Assembly (NCBI GenBank): GCA_944321295.1
Contig: CALUKU010000011.1
Span: 1-64,000 of the forward strand
DNA: 64,000 nucleotides
Direction of reading: 5' to 3'
From: an uncultured Prevotella sp.
GTDB taxonomy: Bacteria; Bacteroidota; Bacteroidia; Bacteroidales; Bacteroidaceae
This document shows positions 8,102-18,100 of this stretch, piece by piece. The notes below the pieces were generated by a model. The model was not told the DNA's origin and ran no database searches. It saw only the letters and a program-made list of their open reading frames with translations. The translations under genes were made by a program, and so were the position numbers. Numbering within the stretch: position 1 is the first letter of the stretch; each line of letters starts with the position of its first letter.

Positions 8102-11100
8102 TTATGCTATTCCTTGTGATAAGAGTGAATTGTCTTTTGTCTCTATACGTTTCAGAGTCTCCTTAATCTCTTGGAGTTCCTGCCAGCTCCCGTTGGTGTT
8201 CTGCGCTATCTGCGACTGATATATAAGTGCTTGCCGCAACACTGCCGTTTGGTCGCCTTGGTTGATTATAAAGGCATTCAATCGTCCGGCAATCACGCCG
8301 CCTGTTTCCTCGCTCATTGAAGCAACTGCGCCCTCCAACGGGTCTTGCACGTTTTCCGTATCGTCAATGAAGCCATCAAGGGCATCAAGGTATTTCGTAA
8401 ATTGCTCACCTGCGGCATTAACCATATCCTCGAAGTGCTTTTGCTCGTTGGAGTCAAGTTTATTGTCTTTCCACACATCCTCGCTGCCAAGGTATTCAAC
8501 GGCCTCTTCAATGCCTTTTGCAAGGTATTGACGTTTTAACGCTTCGACAACGGCGTTTTTAAGCACCTCCTTTGTCTTTTCGCCTAACGCCTCGGCTGCG
8601 TCTTCACCCTGCATATAGGCATCCACCAAGGCATCGGCAAACTCATCAATGGCAGACTTAACGTCCGTGCCAGCCAAGGTCTCCGCCATTTGCTGACGCA
8701 AGTCTTCCTGTTGCTGTTCAATCTGCTCTATTTGGTCTTTGTAGTCTTGTATTTTGTCCTTGTCTGTCTTTTTCTTGTCTTCTTCGGCTTTTATCTGTTG
8801 CTGTATCTTGGCCTGTTGTTCTTCAAGATTGGCAAGCTCTTGCTTGTAAAGCCCGAACATATCATCACCCTCCTTGGCTGACGCAAGTTGGTTTTGCAAT
8901 TTCTTTATCTCGGCTGTCAACTCCGAATACTTGCCCGATTGGAATATGCGGTTTGTCATCGCACGTTCCTGTTCCAAAGCGGCAATCTGTTGGTTTATCA
9001 GGTTTATGTTGTCTTCGTAGGCTTGGCGTTGGCTGTCGGAAAAGACCCAATATGTATTGTTGAACGCCCTTTCCAGCCTGTCGTATGAGTTTTGAAGTCC
9101 GTCAATCTCCCTTTGCAGTTCTTTTATGCGGTTTTCGTATTTTTTATCGTGCAACTTGGCGAATATGCCCACAACAGACGATACAGACGAAACAATGCCC
9201 GTTATACCGCCAAGAATATCACCACTCATCAGTTGCCCAACACTCGTTGCTGCATTGCCAAGCTGCCCCACCAAATCTACTGCCGTACCCAAGGCATCGG
9301 CAACGCCGCCCATGCCCAAGGCATCAAACATCCCTTGCAACGACTTTGCGCAATTAGACGCCGCATCTGTAACCGTTGCTATTGACTTTGTAATGCCTTG
9401 CGTGGCAGATTTCACATCCCTTTCAGCCGCTTGCACGTCTTCCTCACTGCCCTCGCCTGATGCAAGTTTTGCCTTTGCCTCTGCGAGCTTCTTTTTTGCG
9501 TCTATATAGTCATCGTAGAACGTGCCTATCGCCTTAAAGGGGTTTTTCTGAATAAGAGTGTTCTTTGCCTGATTAAGGCTGTCAATGACCGCCTTGTAAT
9601 CAACAGGGGCAAGCTCCAAATCGGCATTTCCAAGCTGACTTTCAATGTCTTTTATCAACTTGCTAATTTGAGCCGCCGAAAGTGTGTCTAAGTCTGAAAA
9701 CAGGTTTTTCCAGCTGTCCGATTGTTTGAGGAATGCCACATTAAGAGCCGATAACGCTTGATTTTCAGCCTCGTTTATCTGCCTTATACGTTCCTCATCA
9801 CCCATCTTTTCGGCTGCTTGCCTGTATAGCGCATATTCCTCTTGGATAGATGCTTTCTGTTCCTCATACGTCCTGTACGAGTTGAGAATTTTATCTTGTA
9901 ATTCTTTCTGTGCCTTTGCCTCTTCTTCTGACACGAACAATTCGCCAGCCGCCTTTTCGTCAGCACCTACAAGCCCTGACGAGCCGTTAGCAAGCCTTTC
10001 TTTCGCATCTGCTATCGCCTGTATCTTTTCGGCCAAATTCTGCGCTTGGGAAACGGACTGCCTTACGCTTTCCTTGAACAAGTCCATTGCCGACTTAACG
10101 CCCATTATTTCGTTATACTGTGCTTTCAGGCCGTTAAGCATATTCACCTGCCCGGCTGTAAGGTCTGCGCGTCCCTGCCTGTCTTGCAAGGGTTCGCCGT
10201 TGTCTACCGTAAGAGTCGCCAACTGTCTTTCTACATATTCCTTGTACGAATTGCCCGATTTGAGCAAGGACGCAAACTGTTTGTCCGCAACATCCTGTCC
10301 CATGCTGCGCACCCAACGGAAGTAAAGCTCGTATTGTTTTTTCTTATAGTCGAGTTCGCCATCGAAAAGGTTTGCCTGTTCCTTTTCGTAGCTTTCGTTC
10401 TCAATCTGCCGCCGCTCATTGAAGTTTGCAGTCTCCTCTTTCGTCAGTCCGCCCTTACCTGCCTTTTTCCTCGCATTTTCAAGTTCTTTTTCCTCTTTGT
10501 CAATGCGTTTCAGTTCCTCTCTGTGCTGTAAGTCAAGCTGTGCCTTTCGCTTTTCATAACCCTCCTCCATAATGGATATTCGGGCTTCTTCCAGCTTGCG
10601 GTCTGCCTCTTCCTGCGCCTTGCGTAGGTTTTCGCTGTTCCGCTTGGCTTGGTCTGCTGTCCTTTTCGCATCATTGTTTTTTTGCTTGGCAGATTTATTT
10701 TGTGGCAACTTGGCGGAAAGTTTGTCTATCTCCTTTGACAAGTTTTTATACTCGTCACTATTTATGACTACATTTGCACGCTCGTCTTTAAGTTGTTTGA
10801 TACGCGCATTTATTCCGGCCTCAGTATTAAGATTTGCCGTCTTGGTGGAAATGGCGGTATTAACATCGTTGAGTATCGTTTGCAAGCGTTGCAACTCGGT
10901 GTAGTCCGCCTGTACCTTTACTTCCTTGGCGTTTATCTCGTCAATCTTTTTCTGTGCGTCGTCGGCTTTCTTCTCCAAGTCCTCGAACGACATTTCCACA
11001 AGGTCAACGCTTTCAGTGACGGGCTTTGTGTCATACGCCTTAAAAAAGTTATCTGTTGTTTCTGCCGCTTCTTTTATTGTTTCATTATGGACACGTGTAC

Positions 11101-13558
11101 GTTCAATTATTTCATCAAGAGAACTCTTTATGACACCCCCAAAAGCATTTATTTCAGCACTTGACGCATTTGTAGCGGCCTGCGTGGCACTCAATATGGT
11201 AGAAACGACCCTTTGATACTCTTGTGTAAACGCATCGCCTGACAACTTTGAAAGAGCCTCGGCATTCTGCCGAATGACCTCATTAATAGCATCCTTTACA
11301 TTGTTACCCATGTTGCGTATGTTGTCGGCCGCTGCCATTACGGGCACTTCATAAGCACTGCCTCCGCTGTAAACAGTACGTCTTTGACCTGTATCATATT
11401 CCAAGTCGTCTATCCTATCGCCAAGTGAGCTGAATATTTCGTTTGTGTCATCTTGATATTTTTGATTTTCTTGTTCGATATACTTTGCTTTTATTTTTTC
11501 AGCTGCGGTTTTTTGTATTGCTGCCGTAAGTTCCTGATACTTCTTTGTCTGCTCATCAAGTGTGGCATTTTCATCAAGCAAAGTCTTATTATATTCCTTG
11601 CATACCTCATTTACTTTTTCAAGCGCACTTTTATGTGATTGTGTTCCAGCCTCAGTGTTTTTTAATATATCAAACAACAAATTCAGATAATCAATCTGTT
11701 TCTTCGTGGTGTCTTGGAACTCACCCATTGCATCCGTTGACTCCTCATTTGAACTTTTGAAAAGAGTAAATGCGCTTATCACCATGCCTACCAACGTAAG
11801 AATCCAGCCTAACGGGTTGGCTTTCATCGTGGCCCACAAGGTCTTTACGGCAAGAGTACACTTGTTCGTTACGGCTGTCAGTGCCGTTGTTACCGTTCCC
11901 TGTACTGTCTTTGCCGCCGCGTCTGCCGCTGAAGCCGTGCGCGATTGGTTTATTGCCGCTGTCTCCAGCGTCTTTTTCTTTGCATAGAAGTCGGATTGTG
12001 CCGCCAACGCCGCCTTTCGTGTTATTGCCGCATTGTCTTCCGCCGCCTCCATCTTCTTTGTCGCAATGGCGATTTGTTCGGCATTGCCTGTCTGTTGGGC
12101 GCGGTAGACTTCATAATAAGACCTGTCAACAGCTGCCTTTGCGGCAACGGCATCCGCCCTTGCGCTTTCCATCTTCTGCGCCGCCAGCTTTACTTCTGTG
12201 CGCATTGCATCCAAGGACGCCGCTTGGCTTTGCCTTTTTGCAGTCACTTCCTGTTCCAATGCGGCCCTATATGTCGCATTTTTAGCCGTCAGGTCAACTT
12301 TCTGTAACGCGAGGCGTTGCTCAACGCTCATTACGCTTGTTGCCGCCGCCTCATAACCTGCGCTTGATGTAGTCAGATTGAGGTTTGAAAGATATTCTTT
12401 CTGTTGCTCTGTCAAAAGTGTCTGTATCGTTGCAATGCGTACCTGCCTTTGAACGTTGGCAAGCTCTTCCGCCGACAACGAGGCCTCAAGGGCGGCTGTA
12501 TGCGCCGCCTGTGCTGTCGTCATTGCCTCGTTTTGCGCCGTTATCTGCCCCGTAGCCTGTGCCTCAAGTTTAAGCAAAGCTATCTTTGCACTCCTTACGG
12601 TGTTGTCAATGAGTGCAACGCCCGTAAAGCCTTTCGTGACAAGCGTATTGGCAACGACAGCCGCCTTGTATGTGCCGTAAGCAATGGCAACGGCTTCAAG
12701 GATGCGTATTATCGTGTCAAAGTTTTCTACAAGTCCCGTGGCTGCTTGTATTCCGGCGGCAAATACGTCTTGGTTGTCCTGACCTATCTTGTTCAACGCC
12801 ATGTCCCAAGCGTCCCCAAGGTTGCTTATCATACCCGTAAGCGACTTGCTCTGCTCTTGCATGAGGTTGAAATACAAGCCGCCCTCGCTCGTCATGTTCT
12901 TAAACGCTTGCTCCACCTGCGGAAAACCGACCTTTCCCTCTTCTATCAGCTTGTTAAGCTCTTGACGGTTTACCTGCATGACCTTTTCCAATTCCTCATA
13001 AATAGGAATGCCTCGTCCGGCAAACTGACGGATGTCAACGGTGTATGCTCGCCCTTGCGACCTCAACGTGCCGTAAAGATAGATAATGTCATTAAGTGGC
13101 GCGCTTACGCCCGATGCGACATTACCCAACATGACTATTTCATCAACAACACTCTCAACTGACGAGCCAAAGGCAAGCATCTGCTTTGCGCCCGATGCAA
13201 TGCTGTTGAGGTCAAACGGCGTTTTCGCCGCCGTGTTCGTAAGCTGCGCCATTAGGGCCTGTGCCTTTTCGGTGCTGCCAAGCATTGTGTTGAACGCAAT
13301 TTCAAGCTGTTGGAACTGTCCGCGCGTGCTGATAATACTTTGAAGCAACGATTGCATACCTTGCCCGACAAGGTATGAGGTTATATAAGTCGCCCCACGC
13401 TGCGCAAAGCCCATTATCTGCTGTTCCAACGCCTCGGTGTCGGACATTGCGGAATCGGACGCTTTCTTAATGCTCCGTTCCATAGCCTCTGCCGACACGT
13501 TAAAATCGTCAATGTCAAGTGTGGCGCGGAATGCCAATGCTCCGTTTATGTTGTCCAT
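8102..13558 (-). CDS. Tail tape measure protein
   Basis: 1818 aa, the longest gene in the window. The N-terminal ~200 residues carry the tape-measure N-terminal domain (FNTMLGSTEKAQALMAQLT, KTPFDL, ASGAKQMLAFG, IRQFAGRGIPIYEEL). Long Ala/Gln/Lys-rich coiled coils follow. Hydrophobic segments at ~585-605 (NPLGWILTLVGMVISAFTLF) and ~1420-1475 would enter the host membrane. Its length predicts a tail of roughly 250-280 nm if the usual ~1.5 angstrom per residue applies. It begins 2 bases after the frameshift product of the tail chaperone gene. Confidence 0.95.
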   Translation of the reverse strand: MDNINGALAFRATLDIDDFNVSAEAMERSIKKASDSAMSDTEALEQQIMGFAQRGATYITSYLVGQGMQSLLQSIISTRGQFQQLEIAFNTMLGSTEKAQALMAQLTNTAAKTPFDLNSIASGAKQMLAFGSSVESVVDEIVMLGNVASGVSAPLNDIIYLYGTLRSQGRAYTVDIRQFAGRGIPIYEELEKVMQVNRQELNKLIEEGKVGFPQVEQAFKNMTSEGGLYFNLMQEQSKSLTGMISNLGDAWDMALNKIGQDNQDVFAAGIQAATGLVENFDTIIRILEAVAIAYGTYKAAVVANTLVTKGFTGVALIDNTVRSAKIALLKLEAQATGQITAQNEAMTTAQAAHTAALEASLSAEELANVQRQVRIATIQTLLTEQQKEYLSNLNLTTSSAGYEAAATSVMSVEQRLALQKVDLTAKNATYRAALEQEVTAKRQSQAASLDAMRTEVKLAAQKMESARADAVAAKAAVDRSYYEVYRAQQTGNAEQIAIATKKMEAAEDNAAITRKAALAAQSDFYAKKKTLETAAINQSRTASAADAAAKTVQGTVTTALTAVTNKCTLAVKTLWATMKANPLGWILTLVGMVISAFTLFKSSNEESTDAMGEFQDTTKKQIDYLNLLFDILKNTEAGTQSHKSALEKVNEVCKEYNKTLLDENATLDEQTKKYQELTAAIQKTAAEKIKAKYIEQENQKYQDDTNEIFSSLGDRIDDLEYDTGQRRTVYSGGSAYEVPVMAAADNIRNMGNNVKDAINEVIRQNAEALSKLSGDAFTQEYQRVVSTILSATQAATNASSAEINAFGGVIKSSLDEIIERTRVHNETIKEAAETTDNFFKAYDTKPVTESVDLVEMSFEDLEKKADDAQKKIDEINAKEVKVQADYTELQRLQTILNDVNTAISTKTANLNTEAGINARIKQLKDERANVVINSDEYKNLSKEIDKLSAKLPQNKSAKQKNNDAKRTADQAKRNSENLRKAQEEADRKLEEARISIMEEGYEKRKAQLDLQHREELKRIDKEEKELENARKKAGKGGLTKEETANFNERRQIENESYEKEQANLFDGELDYKKKQYELYFRWVRSMGQDVADKQFASLLKSGNSYKEYVERQLATLTVDNGEPLQDRQGRADLTAGQVNMLNGLKAQYNEIMGVKSAMDLFKESVRQSVSQAQNLAEKIQAIADAKERLANGSSGLVGADEKAAGELFVSEEEAKAQKELQDKILNSYRTYEEQKASIQEEYALYRQAAEKMGDEERIRQINEAENQALSALNVAFLKQSDSWKNLFSDLDTLSAAQISKLIKDIESQLGNADLELAPVDYKAVIDSLNQAKNTLIQKNPFKAIGTFYDDYIDAKKKLAEAKAKLASGEGSEEDVQAAERDVKSATQGITKSIATVTDAASNCAKSLQGMFDALGMGGVADALGTAVDLVGQLGNAATSVGQLMSGDILGGITGIVSSVSSVVGIFAKLHDKKYENRIKELQREIDGLQNSYDRLERAFNNTYWVFSDSQRQAYEDNINLINQQIAALEQERAMTNRIFQSGKYSELTAEIKKLQNQLASAKEGDDMFGLYKQELANLEEQQAKIQQQIKAEEDKKKTDKDKIQDYKDQIEQIEQQQEDLRQQMAETLAGTDVKSAIDEFADALVDAYMQGEDAAEALGEKTKEVLKNAVVEALKRQYLAKGIEEAVEYLGSEDVWKDNKLDSNEQKHFEDMVNAAGEQFTKYLDALDGFIDDTENVQDPLEGAVASMSEETGGVIAGRLNAFIINQGDQTAVLRQALIYQSQIAQNTNGSWQELQEIKETLKRIETKDNSLLSQGIA

Positions 13559-13560
13559 GC

Positions 13561-13799
13561 TTAAATTATGCCTTTTATGTAGTTCTTTATGTCTTCCTTA
13601 GTCTTCAAGTCACGGCGAATTATCTTGTCTTCCGGCTTGCCTTTTTCATCTTTCGGAACGCTCTTTGTCTTTAGCGCGTCCGTCAGCATTATCTGCACAT
13701 TCAGCCACGATATGCCCCAAAGCAAGTAATCATAACTCCACCCGAAATTCTTAAGGATTTCGCCACGATTACCCCAAGGGCTGTTAAGCCCCGTTACTC
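13561..13799 (-). CDS. Tail assembly chaperone extension in the -1 frame
   Basis: After the stop of the gene at 13794-14435 the -1 frame stays open for 78 more codons (…RGEILKNFGWSYDYLLWGISWLNVQIMLTDALK…) and stops 2 bases before the tape measure start. It has no good own start. This is the position and length of the lambda gpGT-type extension made by -1 ribosomal frameshifting. A small hairpin (GGGCT/AGCCC) lies just after the zero-frame stop. I could not find a canonical X-XXY-YYZ heptamer. Confidence 0.7.
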
Positions 13800-14435
13800 T
13801 ATCTTGGCTGCTTTGGTCGGATGTGGTTTCGTCGTCCCCACTTCCCGTATCGACCTGATAGAGTATGTAAAACCCCCGGCGTTCATCATTTGGCTGATAA
13901 CGTCAGCAAGCCTTTGCAAGCGTGAAACGGTCAGGTGGCTCAGAAAGAAGTCCTTAAGGTCTTTCACCTGTCTGTTTGAACGCTCCGTTACCGTGGGGTC
14001 GTTGATTACTGCAACAGCGGCAATCTCCGCCATCTGCGGTATGTACTTAAAGTATTTTTTCGTCTCGACTAACGGCTCTTTCTCAATGGCTTCTTCATCG
14101 TATGATATTTTGAGGTAAAGGCTGCGCAACACGTCTATTGTGCCAAGGTATAGCGGCTTGATGTAGAAATGGCGCATATACACCATTTCAACAGTGCTTC
14201 CGTCTGTGCTTGGTATTTGCTCGGTAGTAACGTCCCAATGTTTCGGAATGCGCTTGTCGCGCCATATCCTCACATGGCCGGGAAAGTTCCTGTTCCACCA
14301 TGAAATGTATTTAGGCTGGCTTTTTGGCTTTATCTTTAACGGCACGGAAAAACGCACGCCCATCTGCAAGAGTGCCTGTATGGCCTTTTCCTCAATCTCT
14401 ATACGCTGTTCTCTTGTAAGTTCCTTTTCTTCCAT
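13794..14435 (-). CDS. Tail assembly chaperone (gpG-like)
   Basis: 213 aa between the major tail protein and the tape measure, the usual place of the tail assembly chaperone. The -1 frame is open for a further 78 codons past its stop (13561-13799). The protein is mostly helical, with IRSIREVGTTKPHPTKAAKIE at the end. No sequence family was recognised directly, so the name rests on gene order plus the frame arrangement. Confidence 0.72.
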   Translation of the reverse strand: MEEKELTREQRIEIEEKAIQALLQMGVRFSVPLKIKPKSQPKYISWWNRNFPGHVRIWRDKRIPKHWDVTTEQIPSTDGSTVEMVYMRHFYIKPLYLGTIDVLRSLYLKISYDEEAIEKEPLVETKKYFKYIPQMAEIAAVAVINDPTVTERSNRQVKDLKDFFLSHLTVSRLQRLADVISQMMNAGGFTYSIRSIREVGTTKPHPTKAAKIE

Positions 14436-14442
14436 TTTGCTT

Positions 14443-14486
14443 GGATTGAAAAAAGCCCCCCACCATTAAGGGGATGGGAGGCTTTC
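14443..14486 (-). terminator. Rho-independent terminator after major tail gene
   Basis: On the minus strand, just past the stop of 14510-15022, a GC-rich inverted repeat (AAGCCTCCCAT ... ATGGTGGGGGGCTT) is followed by TTTTTT. It can lower expression of the chaperone and tape measure relative to the tail tube protein. Confidence 0.75.
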
Positions 14487-14509
14487 CATTAAATGATGAT
14501 GAAAAACAT

Positions 14510-15022
14510 TTACGCTTTAGTTGGGTCGTCCATGCTCTCGTCAATCTGCAACTCTGCCTGATACGTGACAGTCATTGGTACAAGGCAGATGCCTGTTGAC
14601 GAATAATTAATCTCAAACTTCGGGATGATGCGTGCGCAAGCGCAACCGACAAACAGACCCTCTTCGGGCTGTTGCCATATCGCCCATTCCTTGTAAGGCA
14701 GTTTTCGCGGCCTTATCCACTTACGCGACCCGGAGCCGCCTGTGATTTCACCGCCAAAGTAACGTGCCAAAAGTTCCAAGTCTGGGTCCATCAACGAAAG
14801 TTCAAGTGTAGTGTTCGTTTCACCTACAAGGATAATACGCTTGCTTGATGTTTCCGACTTGTGCTCGGTTGTTTCGGGGTCGTCATCCTTTAACGTACAA
14901 GTGTCTTGATAGACATCGCCAAGGTCTTTCCATGCAGTACCCTTTGCTGGCATGGTCTGACCGTCCTCTGATGCGTCGGCAACGTAAATCTTCTTTAACC
15001 CCATTGTTGATAAAATTGGCAT
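14510..15022 (-). CDS. Major tail tube protein
   Basis: 170 aa, first gene of the tail module after the connector genes and followed at once by a terminator, as expected for the most abundant tail protein. The sequence is beta-rich (TTLELSLMDPDLELLARYFGG, GICLVPMTVTYQAELQ) like phage tail tube proteins. Assigned by position and size. Confidence 0.72.
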   Translation of the reverse strand: MPILSTMGLKKIYVADASEDGQTMPAKGTAWKDLGDVYQDTCTLKDDDPETTEHKSETSSKRIILVGETNTTLELSLMDPDLELLARYFGGEITGGSGSRKWIRPRKLPYKEWAIWQQPEEGLFVGCACARIIPKFEINYSSTGICLVPMTVTYQAELQIDESMDDPTKA

Positions 15023-15040
15023 AGTCTTAAATTTTTAGAA

Positions 15041-15463
15041 TTATACTTGTTTCTCTCTCACTGTAAGCTCCAAAGCCAAAGAAACAAAATGCTCATTGTG
15101 TTCTTGCTCCTTAATAGGTGGGTTGAGCTGTCCTATCGTCCAATTCCAACCCGTGCCCGATTCATAATGTCTGCGTAAAACGTCAATGACCTTTGCCCTA
15201 ATGGCAATGAGCCTTTGAAAATCAATACGGAACACTGACCTGTCCGTGCCCTGCGCAACGGGAATGTCCGGCACATGAATGTTGACATTTATCTGACCGA
15301 AACGCACCGAGGCTTCACCGTCTATCGTATGCGGCACGATTATCACGTCTTCTTTCGTGTAATCGTTGCGCTCGTAGTCGATTACACCGCTTATCATTGT
15401 CTTAACCTCGCTGTCATTCAGCATTTGGTAGACACGTGTCGCTATCTCCTCTGTCGTTATCAT
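15041..15463 (-). CDS. Tail terminator / completion-like protein
   Basis: 140 aa between an HK97 gp10-like protein and the tail tube. The pattern (short N-terminal helix YQMLNDSEV, then VIDYERNDYTKEDVIIVPH and a conserved strand-helix core) suits the tail terminator/tail completion fold, but this is from gene order. Overlaps the next upstream gene by 4 bases (ATGA). Confidence 0.6.
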   Translation of the reverse strand: MITTEEIATRVYQMLNDSEVKTMISGVIDYERNDYTKEDVIIVPHTIDGEASVRFGQINVNIHVPDIPVAQGTDRSVFRIDFQRLIAIRAKVIDVLRRHYESGTGWNWTIGQLNPPIKEQEHNEHFVSLALELTVREKQV

Positions 15464-15924
15464 TTGCCAAACAATTCAACTGCTTTCGCCTTGACCTTTG
15501 CCGTCAACGTCTGTATCGCCGCCGGGAAATCGGACTTGGCTCTAAGCTCCGCCGGAAGTATTACATTGTAACCTTTTGCCTCCACGTAGGCGGCATAGTT
15601 CATTCCTGCTACTATTATCAACGCCCACTCGTCTTTTAGCCTGTTTGCCATCGCCATCGCCGTATCAAACGCGCCTTTCTGCGCCAAAGGCATATTCGTG
15701 CTTATGCCTGAATACACGATTTGCGATTTATGCACGACAACATAGCCTATTGAGTTAGTGAGGTTGCCCGTCCTGTCAGTGTAGTTGTGGCTGTCTCTCG
15801 CGTACTTAACAAGGTCTTCTCCAAGACTTTGCAACATGAAAAGCGTTGCATCGTCAACTCTTTTCTTGAATGCGCTGACGGCGCTTTTTATAACGTCATC
15901 GGCAAAATTCTTGGTTATCCCCAT
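15460..15924 (-). CDS. HK97 gp10-like head-tail joining protein
   Basis: 154 aa with the family signature YARDSHNYTDRTGNLTNSIG ... AGMNYAAYVEAKGYNVILPA, which marks the HK97 gp10/tail-completion family found at the head-tail interface. Overlaps both neighbours slightly. Confidence 0.82.
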   Translation of the reverse strand: MGITKNFADDVIKSAVSAFKKRVDDATLFMLQSLGEDLVKYARDSHNYTDRTGNLTNSIGYVVVHKSQIVYSGISTNMPLAQKGAFDTAMAMANRLKDEWALIIVAGMNYAAYVEAKGYNVILPAELRAKSDFPAAIQTLTAKVKAKAVELFGK

Positions 15925-16247
15925 ATCTCAATGTATTTCCTGTTAAGATTGTCAACTCCTTGTATGGTGAACTTGTCAACAGAGCCGTCCTCGCCAACAA
16001 CTTGCACCTCGACACCAACAGCCAAACCGCCGTCAAAACAGCGCGGAATGAATACGTCATAATTGTACACATTCACCTGACCGTCTGCGCCGATTATCTG
16101 CTTTGCCGGAATAGACTTGTCTATTTGGCAACAGCCGCCGTCTTTGTAATCCTGCGCCTGTGTCGGCATTGGGAAACCTGTTACAGGGTCTTTGCCGCAC
16201 TCGCTTAACGGCCTGTACCTGAAAGTTCCGTTTATCCTCATCACCAA
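15915..16247 (-). CDS. Head closure-like connector protein
   Basis: 110 aa between the adaptor-like protein and the gp10-like protein. Small beta-rich protein (VNVYNYDVFIPRCF, VGVEVQVVGEDGSVDKFTIQGVD) consistent with head-closure connector proteins. Name inferred from the conserved siphovirus gene order. Confidence 0.58.
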   Translation of the reverse strand: MVMRINGTFRYRPLSECGKDPVTGFPMPTQAQDYKDGGCCQIDKSIPAKQIIGADGQVNVYNYDVFIPRCFDGGLAVGVEVQVVGEDGSVDKFTIQGVDNLNRKYIEIWG

Positions 16248-16579
16248 TACATTGAACCGTCAGTAACACTCGATAAGTCATCGACAAAATCCGTGGCATC
16301 CAAGCCGTTTTCGGCACAAAGTGCCTTAATGCGCTTTTGCAGTCCTTCCGTACTATAACCTTGGCTGCTTTTACCGAGGCTGTCGCTTGTAAGGACTATC
16401 AACTTTTTAAGCACTTGTATAGCCGCAACCGCAATGCTTTTCTTGTCCTTTTGACTATCGTATTCAGCGTCCCAATCCATTATATCCACGTCTTGCAACG
16501 CTTTAAGTATTGTCAAAGGACTTGGCGTATAAGGCTCAAGCTCGGCAATCAATGCCTTGTATTTTGTCAATTTCTCCAT
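16241..16579 (-). CDS. Head-tail adaptor-like protein
   Basis: 112 aa, helical, second gene after the capsid gene, in the position of gp6/gp15-like DNA packaging adaptors (pattern YSTEGLQKRIKALCAENG, LSSVTDGSMYW). Overlaps the following gene by 7 bases. Confidence 0.58.
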   Translation of the reverse strand: MEKLTKYKALIAELEPYTPSPLTILKALQDVDIMDWDAEYDSQKDKKSIAVAAIQVLKKLIVLTSDSLGKSSQGYSTEGLQKRIKALCAENGLDATDFVDDLSSVTDGSMYW

Positions 16580-16581
16580 AC

Positions 16582-16833
16582 TTATTTACTTTCCGTTGTT
16601 TCAGGCTTGCTTTCGTCAGCACCTGCGGCCTTGCCGTCTTCGCTGTCTACGTCAGCCTTTTTGTTTGGCTTTTTCCCTTGTTTCGGGCTGTCGCATGAAA
16701 CAATGACACATAATCCACGCCTTACAAGGTCGTTAATGCGTCCCAAATCATCCACGGAAAGGGACTCGCCCTCCCTGTGAATGTGGGAGAGCTTGTCCTT
16801 GTCTCGAAAGTCTTTTATAACTTTAAGTATCAT
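16582..16833 (-). CDS. Small protein downstream of capsid, unknown
   Basis: 83 aa; N-terminal globular part (IKDFRDKDKLSHIHREGESLSVDDLGRINDLVRRGLCVIV) resembles small Bacteroidetes phage proteins that follow the capsid gene; the C-terminal third is a charged, low-complexity tail. Function unknown. Confidence 0.65.
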   Translation of the reverse strand: MILKVIKDFRDKDKLSHIHREGESLSVDDLGRINDLVRRGLCVIVSCDSPKQGKKPNKKADVDSEDGKAAGADESKPETTESK

Positions 16834-16851
16834 ATCAAACCAAATTAAATG

Positions 16852-18087
16852 TTAGCCCTCCGGCAGTCCGGCTTCGCCGTCAAACTCTGCCTTAGTGCAA
16901 TAAAACCTTTCATTGCCGCTTTCATCAGGCGAAATGGTCTTTTCAGTGATGCCCCTTACCTGCATACATACCACCGCGCCAATGTCGGTTATAAGCGGAA
17001 GCAAACGGCCCGAGCCCTGCGTGTACTCGGCTGCTACCTGACCTGTTGACTCACCTGTGCGCCACTTGGCAATACGTATTCCGTTGCCAGCGTTGATGTA
17101 GTCAACATCGTCTTCCTCGATTAGCTCGCTGTCTTCAATGGCAGGTTGGATTTCACCGATTACCCCGGCAGGCTTAACCGCAATGAAGTTGTGATTCCAC
17201 GGCTCGACAGCCTTTCTCTTGCCGTCCATGTCAATACCCATTTTACGCCTTGCAATGGTGATTTTAGGTATCTCGTGTTCAGCAAGCAACGATTCCATTT
17301 CGGAAGTCGTAACGACTGATTCCTTTTTGTCGTTGCCATGAGCGATAAGGCGTGTGCTGCCATCCATGCGCAACCAATAGTACAGGTCTTGCGACATAAG
17401 AATTTCGCCCGGCTCAATACCACGGTTTCGTAAGTCGGCACAGAGTGCGCCAAGTACAAGAATAGGGCTTACTTTCCCTGCCTTTGTGTTGGCGGTAGTC
17501 CAGTTGAACGCACCTACCAGCTTATTGTCAGAGGGCATATTATAGTCCACCTCGTAAACACGTCCGCCGGGGTTGTTGATTTCCGGCTTGAACTGTGCAA
17601 CGCCCCAATTAGACAACGCCATAAGCACGATAAAGTCCATTACGTCCTTACATCCAAGGTAAGCATCCTGAATGTCGTGCTTGAGCGTCTTTTCAATCTG
17701 CCTTACCTTTTCGGTTTCAGAAATGTAGGGGTTCTGATACACTTCCATCAGCTTGCGGTATTCCCTTGCAAGCATCGGGAATTTATGGCCGATACGCGGA
17801 ATTTCCTTTGTCCAAATGTCAAATCCATCGGAACGGCGCATTGGCGTAGGCGATTCATCGCCTATCAGGGTTGCCATGAAACGCAAATTGTACTTGCCGA
17901 CAATAGCCTCGGCAGTCAAAGACATTTGCGGCGTGTTGTATGTAAACCATTCGTCTGTGTACATCTTTTGAAACAGTGTTACCTGCCTTTCGGATGCCTT
18001 GTCAAACGTCTTTCGCCATGTTGCCAGCAAGTCCAAGGGTGAAGCGTTTTTGTGCAAGCCCTTGATTTGTGAATAGATTGATTTCAT
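16852..18087 (-). CDS. Major capsid protein (HK97-fold, by position)
   Basis: 411 aa. It follows scaffold-like and decoration-like genes and precedes the connector genes. The size and the alternating pattern (long N-terminal helix region, then AREYRKLMEVYQNPYISETEKVRQIEKTL, DAYLGCKDVMDFIVLMALSNWGVAQF, and a C-terminal GSGRLLPLITDIGAVVCMQVRG strand) fit major capsid proteins of Bacteroidetes siphoviruses. No direct sequence signature of HK97 was confirmed. Confidence 0.78.
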   Translation of the reverse strand: MKSIYSQIKGLHKNASPLDLLATWRKTFDKASERQVTLFQKMYTDEWFTYNTPQMSLTAEAIVGKYNLRFMATLIGDESPTPMRRSDGFDIWTKEIPRIGHKFPMLAREYRKLMEVYQNPYISETEKVRQIEKTLKHDIQDAYLGCKDVMDFIVLMALSNWGVAQFKPEINNPGGRVYEVDYNMPSDNKLVGAFNWTTANTKAGKVSPILVLGALCADLRNRGIEPGEILMSQDLYYWLRMDGSTRLIAHGNDKKESVVTTSEMESLLAEHEIPKITIARRKMGIDMDGKRKAVEPWNHNFIAVKPAGVIGEIQPAIEDSELIEEDDVDYINAGNGIRIAKWRTGESTGQVAAEYTQGSGRLLPLITDIGAVVCMQVRGITEKTISPDESGNERFYCTKAEFDGEAGLPEG

Positions 18088-18100
18088 TGTCTGCTACTTT

